Shown: piece by piece, positions 14,466 to 22,708 of the stretch
Position numbering within the stretch: position 1 is the stretch's first letter
How the letters are laid out: the number at the start of each line of letters is the position of its first letter
IMG/VR virus record: IMGVR_UViG_3300013004_005298
Coordinates: 1 to 30,380 of that record
DNA from: a virus
DNA length: 30,380 nt
Reading direction: 5' to 3' (one strand)
Position numbers and translations under genes: made by a program
The notes under the pieces: generated by a model
Database searches by the model: none
What the model saw: only the letters and a program-made list of their open reading frames with translations
What the model was told of the DNA's origin: nothing

Positions 14466-15602
14466 TCAGTCTCCGGGCGGGATTGGAGCGCCTCGCTGCG
14501 CTCGCAAGGCATCAAGTTCAGCCTTGAGGTCGGCTATGGCTTGAAACGCGACTGCGGTCAGTTTGGCGTAGTCAACGGCCATCTGGCCGTTTGGGCGAGT
14601 ACGAACTGCCAAAGGGAACACCCGCTCGACATCCTGGGCGATGACACCGAAGTCGGCCTTGCGCACAAACAGCCCGTCTTCGCCGCCGCGCGCCGCAATA
14701 TGATCATCGCGCCAGTCAAACAGCTTTCCTCCGATGCTACCCACAATATCAAGCGCACCAGCGATCGGCCGGACATGCTCTTTGAGCCGCGCATCGGAGG
14801 CAAAATAGGCTGTGATGTCACCGGTCGCACGGATCTCGCCGGCAATGCCCGGGGCAGTTATCCCGATGCCCAGCGAACCCACCTGATAATGGCCGGCGGT
14901 GTTGAGCGCATTGGCGGTACCTGCAACGGTCGCCGTGGTTGCGGCACTGGCACTTGCCGCACTCCCACTGATCGAGATGCCCCATGTGCCAGAAGCACCC
15001 ACACCGCTCCTCGATGGCACATCGAGATTGGCGCGCGCTTCGACCCCTGTTGTCCCGCCCGTGCCGCCGCCAGCAACAAGCACCGTGCCGGCGAGCTTGG
15101 AGGCGGCAAGCGACGTCAGCCAGGCAGGATCGGCATAACTGGCTGTGGAGAGCAGCGCGGCGCTGGATTGCGCGGGCGCACTGAGCCCAATCGTCCAGGC
15201 AGCGTACGTGCCGCTGCCACCAACTGCAGACACGTTGACGACAAGCGCGCCGGTGACGCTGGTGTAGGCGGTAATCTGACCGTGCATCCAGTTTGCGGGT
15301 GAGGCCGTGCTTGTAACCGTCACCCATTGCCCCACCACAAAGGCCTTGGCCGTCTGGACGGTGAGCGATTTGGATCCGGTGCCTGTGGCAAGCGAAGTGG
15401 TGCTGGTCGCGCTGGTGCCTGGCGCATTGGTGGCGGTCGCAGCACTTGCCGCGGCATTGCTGGCATAGCCGTTCACTTCGCTGGCGAGCGCATTAGCCTG
15501 AGTGGCAAAGTTCGGCAGCGCGAAAAGGAAGGCGTCAGCGCGCGCGTTGAAATTCGTCGCGTCCGCCCGGGTGGGCGGCGTCGGCAAAGCAGTTATCGGC
15601 AT
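14466..15602 (-). CDS. Tail fibre/spike protein with S74 chaperone domain
   Basis: A 378-aa protein. The N-terminus (LPTPPTRADATNFNARADAF, then NALASEVNGYA) is common in tail proteins of alphaproteobacterial prophages. An Ala/Ser/Thr-rich stalk follows (about 45-80), then a beta-rich segment with WMHGQITAYTSVTGALVVNV (about 105-124). The C-terminal S74 chaperone starts at SDARLK (Ser269, Lys274) and continues to DFGVIAQDVERVFPLAV, ending in a helical tail. The S74 part is expected to assist trimerisation and be released by self-cleavage. It follows the 297-aa tail protein by 19 nt and precedes the lysis genes. Confidence 0.85.
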   Translation of the reverse strand: MPITALPTPPTRADATNFNARADAFLFALPNFATQANALASEVNGYASNAAASAATATNAPGTSATSTTSLATGTGSKSLTVQTAKAFVVGQWVTVTSTASPANWMHGQITAYTSVTGALVVNVSAVGGSGTYAAWTIGLSAPAQSSAALLSTASYADPAWLTSLAASKLAGTVLVAGGGTGGTTGVEARANLDVPSRSGVGASGTWGISISGSAASASAATTATVAGTANALNTAGHYQVGSLGIGITAPGIAGEIRATGDITAYFASDARLKEHVRPIAGALDIVGSIGGKLFDWRDDHIAARGGEDGLFVRKADFGVIAQDVERVFPLAVRTRPNGQMAVDYAKLTAVAFQAIADLKAELDALRAQRGAPIPPGD

Positions 15603-15621
15603 GGGATACCCTCAGGGTGGA

Positions 15622-16515
15622 TCAGGTCAGGCCTTCAATAGTCAGGCTGCAGTAGCTGACTGTCGGGTAAGCAAGGTCGATCGAGAACTCTTTGTAGAAG
15701 CCGAAGACAGTCAGGCTCTCGAAGCTCTCCGATCCGATCCACAGGACCGGTGTTGCCCGGATGGCGGCAAGAGTGCGGTGCACATCGTCGATTGCTGAAG
15801 TTTGCATGACGACCCGGGCCGTCATCCGCTTGGCAAAGGCGCGCTCGACCACCGAGGTCACCCCAAACTGATCGATTTCTTTCCGGGAATAATCGATGAT
15901 CCCGAGATCGACCCCATGTTCGGTATCGCCAATGTCGAACTGACGCCCGACCAGCAATGTCCCGCAGGAGACCAGATCAGCAGGGTTGTCGCGGGTCATG
16001 CTGACGGTCAGCACGCCAGTCTCGTAGACAGGGATATCGAGGAACAGCAGGCTGCTTTTCTTGCCCAGCGGCTCGAAGAACCAAGCGAACCAGCTATCGA
16101 TCGCATTGCCGCCGGCATTGAAGCTCTGGGTCTTCGAATAGAGCTGCGTGCCCGAAACCGTGAGCGAAACCGTCGCGCTCTCCGCATCAGTGTCAATGAG
16201 CGCAACCCCGTCCGTGGCGCCTGGTGCGAGCACGACCTGCAAGCTTCCGGCCTGGGTCGTAGCTGTCCCCACCCGGTCATCGAACATAGCCCAGCGGTTG
16301 GTCGGTCCAAGATCCAGCCACTTGGTCGGATCGCTGGCCGGGTTCACGCCAGTAGAACCTGCCAACGCCTCATAGCGCCTATGGGTGACGGTCAGGATGA
16401 CCCGCGCGCCCACCGCATAGGCTGTACCGGCTGCCCAAACAGGGTGGTCGTTCTCAGCCGCGGTGCTGCTGGTCAGCATGGCATCCGTCAGCGTGGCAGG
16501 GCGGATCAGCTTCAT
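15622..16515 (-). CDS. Phage tail protein with chitin-binding-like module
   Basis: A 297-aa protein directly after the tape measure gene (4-nt overlap), the usual place for distal tail or tail-tip proteins. Residues about 25-52 (VWAAGTAYAVGARVILTV, then THRRYEAL) follow the W...Y..G..V......Y pattern of the carbohydrate-binding ChtBD3/CBM5-12 fold. TNRWAMFD follows at about 72-79. The remainder is beta-rich with no catalytic motif I recognise. Proteins of this layout occur in siphovirus prophages of Alphaproteobacteria. A role in tail-tip assembly or surface-glycan contact is inferred. Confidence 0.7.
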   Translation of the reverse strand: MKLIRPATLTDAMLTSSTAAENDHPVWAAGTAYAVGARVILTVTHRRYEALAGSTGVNPASDPTKWLDLGPTNRWAMFDDRVGTATTQAGSLQVVLAPGATDGVALIDTDAESATVSLTVSGTQLYSKTQSFNAGGNAIDSWFAWFFEPLGKKSSLLFLDIPVYETGVLTVSMTRDNPADLVSCGTLLVGRQFDIGDTEHGVDLGIIDYSRKEIDQFGVTSVVERAFAKRMTARVVMQTSAIDDVHRTLAAIRATPVLWIGSESFESLTVFGFYKEFSIDLAYPTVSYCSLTIEGLT

Positions 16516-19500
16516 GCCGCCGTCCTCACCGCGAGGGCATCACCGTCCGGCGTCACCCGTTCGAGGATACGGGCGGTCTTGCTAGTACCCGACGCGATCG
16601 TTGCTGCGGCGATCCGCTGTTCGCCGCGCAGGTCAGACACCTCCTGCTTGAGCGCTTTGAGTTCATCGATCATCGCGCTCTGGCCGTCGTTGGCCGGAAT
16701 GCTTGGCGTCCCCATCTGATTGGCAGTGAACTGATCCCACCAACTGGGCGTTGTGGCCGCGGATGTCGCAGCGCTGGGTTCCGTTCCGCTCGCCTGGCTG
16801 ATGATCGCCAGTGTCTGTTCGAGGCTCGCCGCGGTCAGGCCCTGAAGCCGGCCCAGATCTTCTGCCGACCGTGCGGTGTTGGCTGCGACCGCGAGCAGAG
16901 CCTGGCTCAAACCCGGCAGCGCGTTGGCCGCTTCCTGGTCACCCGCCCGCGCCAGCATCGAGGCGTTGTTAAACGCGCCCAGTGCCGCGGCATAGTTGGT
17001 CGGCGTATCGCTCATCACGCCCCGGATCCGCTTAATCTCCGCGATCAGTCCATCGGTTATTTGGGCCCATGCATTGCGGAGCTTATCCGCGGCATTGGCA
17101 GCATCCTCAGCGGCCTTTTGCTGATCTTCAAGCGCCCAGACCTGTTCCTGCAGCGCCTTGTTGGACATATCGATCTGGGCAAGGTCGAGCGCACGCAGCG
17201 CTGCAGTATCGCCCCGGAGTTCCAGCATCCGCCGCTCGAGTGACAACCGCTCATCGAGGATGGCAGCGGCACTAGCGGCATCCTGCGCCGCGCCGACCAG
17301 ATCGGCGAACGCCGGTGCCAACTGGATCAGCGCTGCGTAAGCGGCCTGTCCAGATGAGGTGGTAAGGTCCTGCGCTTCGACCAGCGCGCGGAACCCCGCG
17401 ATGCTACCGGGAAGCGCAAGCCCTAGGCTGTCAAAGACCCTGGCCATCTGCGCGGTCTGCGCTGACGCCTGTTCGGCCTTTGTGTAATAGAGAGCAAAAT
17501 ACTCACCTGTGGCAGACGCCATGTCGCCGGCCGAACCGAACAGGTCGAACAGATTCATCTTGGCGCTGACGCTCAGACCCTCAACTGAGGTGCCCAGAAG
17601 GCTGAGCGTAGTGGTCACCGCTTCGATGCTGGAGGCAATGCGTACCAGCGTCTCGAAATAGCCTTCACCAACCTTTTGGAACTGCTCGAGCCCTGGCACC
17701 GCAGTGCGGGCGAGATTGTCCGCGGCCGCGCCAAAGACTGCGGTCAGCTTTTCCTGGATCTCGGCCCCGGTCAGGCCCTTCAAATCGATCTTGCCGATGT
17801 TGACCACAAACCCGGAAAGGCGCGACTGCACCTCGCCAAGCGACATTCCCAGCGGGCCGGCAGCCGCCGAGATCGCGCCGTAGAAGCCTTCGAAGATCAG
17901 GCTGAACTGGCGCTCGAGTTCGGCGTCAGCCGCGGTGTACTGGACGCCGTAGCTCGAGCCTGTACTGATCCCGAGGAACTTCTTGGTCTTCTTGACGTCA
18001 GAATAATAGCTCGCGTCAAAACCGCCCGACATGATCGAACCGAGCGACTGCGCGCCGCCATAAATGCCCTGGCCGACGATGCTGGTCTTGGTGCCAAACA
18101 GAGCTGTGACGATGCTGCCAAGGACCTTGCCCAGACCGCCCAGCAGCTTGGCGCCCAAGAAGCCAATGGCAGCGCCAATCGGCCCCGCGATCGCCATCCC
18201 GATGCCGGCACCAATCAGCGAGCCTGTCTTGCCGCTGGCAAAGTTGGAGATGCCAGTCAGCATCGAATTGGCCGTGCCCAAAAGCCCGGTGAGTTTGGTG
18301 CCGGTCTGGATGCCGGCGGCAGACCACTCCATGCCATTGGTGCGGATGATGAGGTTGGTAAGCCCGCCAATGCTGGCCTCAATGCTTTTCAGCGAAGTCA
18401 GCATCGCAGCGGAATAGCGCATGGTCAGCGTGTCGACCTCGCGCAGATGATCGATAGCCTTGGCAATGCTCTCCGATTTGGCCGTGCTGTCGCCGAAGAC
18501 TGTACTGGTTCCATCATTGGCAGGCTTAGGCTTGGCCCCGCCGCCACCAAAGGCACCGCCAATTGCGATGCCGAGCGAGGCGATGACGCCTGCGGTGACC
18601 GCACCGGCGGCAATGTTGAGCGGGAAAGGCAGCGAGCGAATGGCGTTGACCACGGCTTCAACCGCCTTGATGCCCGTTGTAATAATCGAGTTGCCCTGTT
18701 CGACGCCGGCCCGCGCGGTGTCGGACACCGCCATGGCCGTATCCGAAGTGACCTTAGCGGCTGTCTGCGCGCCGATCAGGCCTATTTTCACAGCAGCGTT
18801 CTTGATGGCGATCGCCAGTTCAAAGGCGCGGAAGACCTTTTCAGCGGATGCCATGGCTTTGAAGCCGTCGGAGCCTTCCTTGAAGAAGCCCTTCGCCGCC
18901 GAGGCGAGGTTTCCATAGTGATTGATATCGGCCGAGGCTTGCGCCGTGCGCGCGTCCGCGTACTGGAACGAGGACCTCCCATATTCACGCTCGGCGTCGG
19001 CGACGCGGCTAGCAGCGGCTACCTGCGCAGAGGCAAAACGGGTGATCTCGACGGTGATGCCGCCAATCGCGCCGCCAACTGAACCGAAAGCATCGGCCAT
19101 GCCCTGAGCCGCAGCTTCGGTGGCCGAGACCATGTCATCGAGGCTTGCGAGGAAATGTTCCTGATCCGTTTGGGCAAAGTCAGCCTCCATCAGGCGGGTG
19201 CGCGCGGCCCGATATCGTTCCCAGGCTCCAGCGCCGCGTTCGAGCACAATCTGCTCGCGCTCCGCCTCAAGATTGGCGACTGCCTGCGCCCGCGCGGACT
19301 GGCCAAGCAGGGCAACCTGCTGTTCGAGCGGGCCGACTGCCTGGCGCAGGAACTCGGATGAAGCAAAAGCGCGGGTCGCCTGTTCCCAGGCTTCGCCAGC
19401 TTCAAGGATGGCGATGCGCGCTTGGTCGGTCGGGGCCTTGAGTGCCGCCATCGCGGCTTCCATCCGCTTGATCTCAAGCGGCGTCTTGCCGATTTTGGCG

Positions 19501-20699
19501 GTCTCGAGCGCAAGATTGGCGGCAAAGTCGCGGGCAGCCTGGAGTGCGCGTTCGGCTTCGGTCGTCTTGGGCCCTTTGGCGGCCTTGTCGGTCTTGTCCC
19601 CGCGGATCTCCTCCGCCTTGGCCGCTAGCCGAGCCTTGGCTGCGGCAATGCTGTTCTCTCGCCACTTGGCTGAGAAGGCATCCATCATGCCCATGGCATC
19701 GCCAAAGGCCGAGCTGAACTCGTCCCGAACCTGAGTACCCATCCGCGCGGTAGAGCCAGCAAAGCTGTTTTCCATGCGCGGGAGGGCCACGCTCTCGATG
19801 CGGGTGATGGTGGCAAGCCCGACGCGGTCGAGCACCGGATTCACCCACTCGGCGAGCCAGTTGAGCGCTGCGATCGCTTTGTTGGCGAGATACTCGGTCC
19901 CGCTGATCGCAAGGTTTGCAGCACCCACGGCGGCTTCGCCGACCACGCTGGGCAATGTTGCCCAGGTCACGCGGATCGCGTTGAACCCGCCGACCCAGCT
20001 GGCATAGATGAAGGCGATCGCGTATTTGCCAACCGTCATCACGGCCTCAAAGGCCATGACCGCCCAGTCCTTGAGGGTCGAGAATACAGGACCAAGGTTC
20101 AGACCATCCGAGGCGGTCTTCCAAAGCCCCTTCATGATATCGCCGACGGTTATCCCGACGGGCCCCAGCTTTTCCATTTCCTTCTTGGTGAGGCCGAGGC
20201 TTTGCGCATAGCGGTCGAGCTCGCCCGTCTGCTTCACGCTAGATTGGAACAGCTTGAATGCGCCAAACGCGATGCCGGCGGCGGTAGCGGCTGCGAGCAG
20301 ATAAGGGTTGGTCAGCGCGGCAGCGGTAGCACTGGCGGCAAGCCCGAGCAGCGCCCGGGCCATGCCGCCGATGCCGACACCGGCCTGCATTGCGATCTGC
20401 CCGATCTGCGTGCCCTGCTGCATGAACACGGTCATCGGTTTCTGCCCGGAGAACAGCCCGACCACCATGTCGTTTAGCTGGAAGACAAGGTTCTGGACAT
20501 GGTGCCCAGCGAGCTTGGCCGAGCCGCCCATGCGCGTGACACCGCCGCCTCCGACCGCATTGAGCGCCCGGTCTGCACGCGAGGCGCTGTCTGCCATGTC
20601 GCCCATCGCGCCTGCCACCGTGCGCTTCATGTCAGCCATCTCTTTCTGGAGCCGGGCGACGTTGGTGAGCATTTCGATTTCGAGGGTGCCTGCTTTCAC
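16512..20699 (-). CDS. Tail tape measure protein
   Basis: A 1395-aa protein, the largest in the phage. It has a lambda-H-like N-terminus, with coiled coil (VARLQKEMADMKRTVAGAMG) and the motif FQLNDMVVGLFSGQKPMTVF followed by MQQGTQIGQI (about residues 88-117). Several hydrophobic helices (about 125-165 and 690-720, and a Gly/Ala-rich stretch near 790-830) and long Ala/Gln-rich helices follow. It sets tail length and is ejected with the DNA. At roughly 0.15 nm per residue a tail of about 200 nm would be expected. The start is GTG, overlapping the chaperone T-frame stop (GTGA). Large plus-strand frames inside it are composition shadows. Confidence 0.93.
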   Translation of the reverse strand: MKAGTLEIEMLTNVARLQKEMADMKRTVAGAMGDMADSASRADRALNAVGGGGVTRMGGSAKLAGHHVQNLVFQLNDMVVGLFSGQKPMTVFMQQGTQIGQIAMQAGVGIGGMARALLGLAASATAAALTNPYLLAAATAAGIAFGAFKLFQSSVKQTGELDRYAQSLGLTKKEMEKLGPVGITVGDIMKGLWKTASDGLNLGPVFSTLKDWAVMAFEAVMTVGKYAIAFIYASWVGGFNAIRVTWATLPSVVGEAAVGAANLAISGTEYLANKAIAALNWLAEWVNPVLDRVGLATITRIESVALPRMENSFAGSTARMGTQVRDEFSSAFGDAMGMMDAFSAKWRENSIAAAKARLAAKAEEIRGDKTDKAAKGPKTTEAERALQAARDFAANLALETAKIGKTPLEIKRMEAAMAALKAPTDQARIAILEAGEAWEQATRAFASSEFLRQAVGPLEQQVALLGQSARAQAVANLEAEREQIVLERGAGAWERYRAARTRLMEADFAQTDQEHFLASLDDMVSATEAAAQGMADAFGSVGGAIGGITVEITRFASAQVAAASRVADAEREYGRSSFQYADARTAQASADINHYGNLASAAKGFFKEGSDGFKAMASAEKVFRAFELAIAIKNAAVKIGLIGAQTAAKVTSDTAMAVSDTARAGVEQGNSIITTGIKAVEAVVNAIRSLPFPLNIAAGAVTAGVIASLGIAIGGAFGGGGAKPKPANDGTSTVFGDSTAKSESIAKAIDHLREVDTLTMRYSAAMLTSLKSIEASIGGLTNLIIRTNGMEWSAAGIQTGTKLTGLLGTANSMLTGISNFASGKTGSLIGAGIGMAIAGPIGAAIGFLGAKLLGGLGKVLGSIVTALFGTKTSIVGQGIYGGAQSLGSIMSGGFDASYYSDVKKTKKFLGISTGSSYGVQYTAADAELERQFSLIFEGFYGAISAAAGPLGMSLGEVQSRLSGFVVNIGKIDLKGLTGAEIQEKLTAVFGAAADNLARTAVPGLEQFQKVGEGYFETLVRIASSIEAVTTTLSLLGTSVEGLSVSAKMNLFDLFGSAGDMASATGEYFALYYTKAEQASAQTAQMARVFDSLGLALPGSIAGFRALVEAQDLTTSSGQAAYAALIQLAPAFADLVGAAQDAASAAAILDERLSLERRMLELRGDTAALRALDLAQIDMSNKALQEQVWALEDQQKAAEDAANAADKLRNAWAQITDGLIAEIKRIRGVMSDTPTNYAAALGAFNNASMLARAGDQEAANALPGLSQALLAVAANTARSAEDLGRLQGLTAASLEQTLAIISQASGTEPSAATSAATTPSWWDQFTANQMGTPSIPANDGQSAMIDELKALKQEVSDLRGEQRIAAATIASGTSKTARILERVTPDGDALAVRTAA

Positions 20700-21175
20700 G
20701 TTGCTGGCTCCTTCGACATCATCAGCGCCCGGAAGGCGTTGGACACTTTGCGGGACACTTCATCGCGGTTGAGGACGGAGGTGGCAGTCCATGGCGGCGG
20801 ACAATCCGGCTCGCGGGCGCGGACAGTTTCCGCGACGAATTCGACCGAAAGGCGCCGCAGCAGGCGCACCAGCCAAGGCGGAAGGTCGAGCCCCATGCAG
20901 TGCTGCCACTGGCCGATAGTGGCCCATGAGATGGGGACTGCGCCCATCGCGCCGGGATCGGTTGGGCCCACTTCCATAATCCAATCGATTACCCATGGGG
21001 TGCGGATGGGCGGAAAGTCGGGGGTAAGATCGTCGATGACCATCCGCTGCAGCCGGGTCGGCGGATCGGTGTCAGCGTCGGGTTTGGCCTGCTTGGGTGA
21101 GCGCGGCTTGGGCGCCGTGCCCAGCCACGCCAGTTGCCGGACGTAGAGGCTCAGCTCTGCCCCGAGCTCTTCGTA
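20696..21175 (-). CDS. T portion of tail assembly chaperone GT (reached by -1 frameshift)
   Basis: Open frame with no start at its beginning. Upstream of the internal ATG at 21043 it stays open to 21187 and encodes protein-like sequence (YEELGAELSLYVRQLAWLG, then TAPKPRSPKQAKPD). It fits as the -1 continuation of the preceding gene, and the fused product would be about 290 aa. The part after 21043 (MVIDDLTPDFPPIRTPWVID) includes WATIGQWQHCMGLDLPPWL. As with lambda G/GT, the minor fusion recruits the tape measure and tail tube during assembly. It overlaps the tape measure start by 4 nt. Independent initiation at 21043 remains possible. Confidence 0.75.
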   Translation of the reverse strand, partial: YEELGAELSLYVRQLAWLGTAPKPRSPKQAKPDADTDPPTRLQRMVIDDLTPDFPPIRTPWVIDWIMEVGPTDPGAMGAVPISWATIGQWQHCMGLDLPPWLVRLLRRLSVEFVAETVRAREPDCPPPWTATSVLNRDEVSRKVSNAFRALMMSKEPAT

Positions 21176-21567
21176 AAATTTGCCCAGTCATTGATATGGG
21201 CGGCAACCTGGGTGGCGATGAACCCGATCGAGGGATCGGCATAGGCCTTGCGGAACAGCTCCTGGCCTTCCAGCCCCTCAGCGGGCGGATAGGTGAAGCC
21301 GTTGAAGCTGACCGTGCAGGCGGCCAGAAAATCGGCCTGTTCGGCGAGCTTCTCCTCAGCGGACTGATCCATCTTTCCGCGCTTTTTGATCTTGTCCATC
21401 AGCTGGTTCTGCTGACGTGCCTGCGCGCGTTGGTAGACCTTCGAGCCCGGGCCGTAGACCGTGATCGAGAGGCGCTTGCCCTTCTCGTCGAAAAGCGGGG
21501 CGTCGTCGCCGCCCACCAGTTCGAGGGTCGAGGTATCGGTGGCGGCGAGCGTCGTGATGTCGAACAT
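21151..21567 (-). CDS. Tail assembly chaperone (G-like)
   Basis: A 138-aa protein starting MFDITTLAATDTSTLELVGG. I choose this ATG (21567) because AAGGAG lies 7 bases upstream; an earlier in-frame ATG at 21594 lacks this. It carries DEKGKRLSITVYGPGSKVYQ and a charged helix (QNQLMDKIKKRGKMDQSAEEKL), typical of tail assembly chaperones in siphoviruses. The C-terminus (HINDWANFTKSSGQS) holds the slippery site and ends soon after it. It sits between tail tube and tape measure, as expected. The short form should be abundant and the frameshifted form minor. Confidence 0.82.
   Translation of the reverse strand: MFDITTLAATDTSTLELVGGDDAPLFDEKGKRLSITVYGPGSKVYQRAQARQQNQLMDKIKKRGKMDQSAEEKLAEQADFLAACTVSFNGFTYPPAEGLEGQELFRKAYADPSIGFIATQVAAHINDWANFTKSSGQS
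21175..21181 (-). other. -1 programmed frameshift site AAATTTT in the tail chaperone
   Basis: The minus-strand sequence near the end of the G-like gene is GCA AAT TTT ACG. A AAT TTT fits the X XXY YYZ slippery rule in the zero frame. A -1 slip gives AAA TTT TAC GAA GAG, entering the open frame that runs to 20696. Position and result match the conserved tail chaperone frameshift of long-tailed phages. Confidence 0.75.
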
Positions 21568-21618
21568 GCATGTTCTCCTTGGCAATTTGGGCATGATCTG
21601 GGAAAGGCCAGCCCGAGT

Positions 21619-21703
21619 GCGGGCGTGGCGGAATTGGTAGACGCACCAGATTTAGGTTCTGGCGCCGAACAGCGTGGGGGTTCGAGTCCCTTCGCCCGCA
21701 CCA
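21619..21703 (+). tRNA. tRNA-Leu (anticodon UAG)
   Basis: Acceptor stem GCGGGCG pairs with CGCCCGC (21693-21699), and CCA is encoded at 21701-21703. The D-arm is GCGGAATTGGTAGACGC, the anticodon stem CCAGA/TCTGG with loop TTTAGGT (anticodon TAG), the variable arm is long as expected for leucine, and the T-loop is TTCGAGT. It lies on the plus strand, antisense to the surrounding tail operon, and should read CTA and other CTN codons. Confidence 0.93.
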
Positions 21704-21718
21704 TGCCGATGTCGCGGC

Positions 21719-21804
21719 GCGGATGTGGCGGAATGGTAGACGCCCGAGACTTAAAATCTTGTGAGGGTATCCTCGTGCGGGTTCGAGTCCCGCCATCCGC
21801 ACCA
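21719..21804 (+). tRNA. tRNA-Leu (anticodon UAA)
   Basis: Acceptor GCGGATG pairs with CATCCGC (21794-21800), and CCA is encoded at 21802-21804. The D-arm is GCGGAATGGTAGACGC, the anticodon stem CGAGA/TCTTG (one G-T pair) with loop CTTAAAA (anticodon TAA), the variable arm is long, and the T-arm is GCGGG/CCCGC with loop TTCGAGT. It starts 15 bases after the first tRNA and presumably shares its transcript. It should read TTA and TTG codons. Confidence 0.93.
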
Positions 21805-21812
21805 TCAGCAAT

Positions 21813-22274
21813 TTAAGGCGCCAGGACCTCAACAATGCCTACACCGGCAGAATTGGTGGTGAGTTCCAGCGTCACGGTGGCCGTGGTGATCTGATCGACA
21901 GAGCCGACGTTGACCTTGAAGCTCATGACCTGCGCCTGGAAATAGTACTTGTCGCCGTTCTGGGTGGTGACAAGGAAGCTGTGGTCGGCGTCCGACAGCG
22001 ATGCGGACTTCAGCAAGATCTGGCCGGCATCATCGGTATCGAGCCCGAGCTGGATTTGCATCGTGCCCTGATTGAAGCTGCCCTTCTTCTTTACCACGCC
22101 GCGGCTGCCGACCGGGTTGAAGGTGACGAGGTTGAACTCGCGGCCGAACTCGCCAAGGTCGGATACTTCGCCCACCACCGTGGTGGTCAGGGCATTGTAG
22201 CCAGTAGCGTCAAAGGTAGCAGGCGTTAAAGCCGACACCCGCAAGGTGGTGCCGGCGGAAGTCCGAACGGGCAT
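21813..22274 (-). CDS. Major tail tube protein
   Basis: A 153-aa protein of the size and beta-rich character of siphovirus tail tube subunits. Typical stretches are YNALTTTVVGEVSDLGEFGR (about residues 25-44), GVVKKKGSFNQGTMQIQLGL (about 59-78) and the terminal beta segment TTATVTLELTTNSAGVGIVE. It polymerises into the hexameric-ring tube around the tape measure. It follows the DUF3168 gene by 26 nt. Its 3' end lies 8 bases beyond the second tRNA on the opposite strand, so a late transcript reading on to the chaperone gene contains the antisense of both tRNAs. Confidence 0.85.
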   Translation of the reverse strand: MPVRTSAGTTLRVSALTPATFDATGYNALTTTVVGEVSDLGEFGREFNLVTFNPVGSRGVVKKKGSFNQGTMQIQLGLDTDDAGQILLKSASLSDADHSFLVTTQNGDKYYFQAQVMSFKVNVGSVDQITTATVTLELTTNSAGVGIVEVLAP

Positions 22275-22300
22275 GGCAATGGGTCCTTATGAAGGTGAGG

Positions 22301-22708
22301 CTACAGGCGCGCCTCGTTGAATGAGACGCGGAAATCCTGCGTCTGCATGTGGATGCCGGTCTCCTCATCGAGGAAGTCTGGTCCGGCGGAATCTGTGTGG
22401 ACGGTCACGTCGGTGAGCCCGTCGATTGCGGGCATCTGGTCAGCAGCGGCCTTACGGATGGCCGCGAGCATGGCTTTGGTTTCGGGATAAATCCGCGCCA
22501 GCACCGTCACCTGCACGCGTTCGGTTACCCGGCGCTTGGAGCCTGGCGCAGGAACGTTGCGATCCACACTGCTGACCGACATCAGCGATATAGCCGGCAA
22601 GTCCGTGCCTTGCGGCAGCATTCCAGCGGCGATCCGCGCAACCGGGACAAGCGCCGTCAACCCGGTATCAGCCACCAGAAGCGAGCGGACCGCAATGACC
22701 CCGTTCAT
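22301..22708 (-). CDS. Tail terminator/completion protein, DUF3168
   Basis: A 135-aa protein with the DUF3168 pattern: an N-terminal helix (VIAVRSLLVADTGLTALVPV), then LPQGTDLPAISLMSVSS (about residues 31-47), a central strand ERVQVTVLARIYPETKAML and a C-terminal FRVSFNE. This family (SPP1 gp17-like) caps the tail tube and joins it to the head. Its start overlaps the gp10-like gene by 4 nt and the tail tube follows, as in HK97-type gene orders. Confidence 0.85.
   Translation of the reverse strand: MNGVIAVRSLLVADTGLTALVPVARIAAGMLPQGTDLPAISLMSVSSVDRNVPAPGSKRRVTERVQVTVLARIYPETKAMLAAIRKAAADQMPAIDGLTDVTVHTDSAGPDFLDEETGIHMQTQDFRVSFNEARL

Noticed and set aside
15802-16719. 305-codon plus-strand frame
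   Set aside because: Antisense to the tail protein and the end of the tape measure; no recognisable motif or ribosome site.
17676-19082. 468-codon plus-strand open frame inside the tape measure gene
   Set aside because: It is antisense to a well-supported tape measure protein, its composition is Arg/Gly/Asp/His-rich without domain pattern, and such shadows are common in GC-rich DNA.
21619-21804. tRNA genes as the prophage attachment site
   Set aside because: They lie in the middle of the structural module, far from either expected prophage end, and no second copy of their 3' ends is seen.
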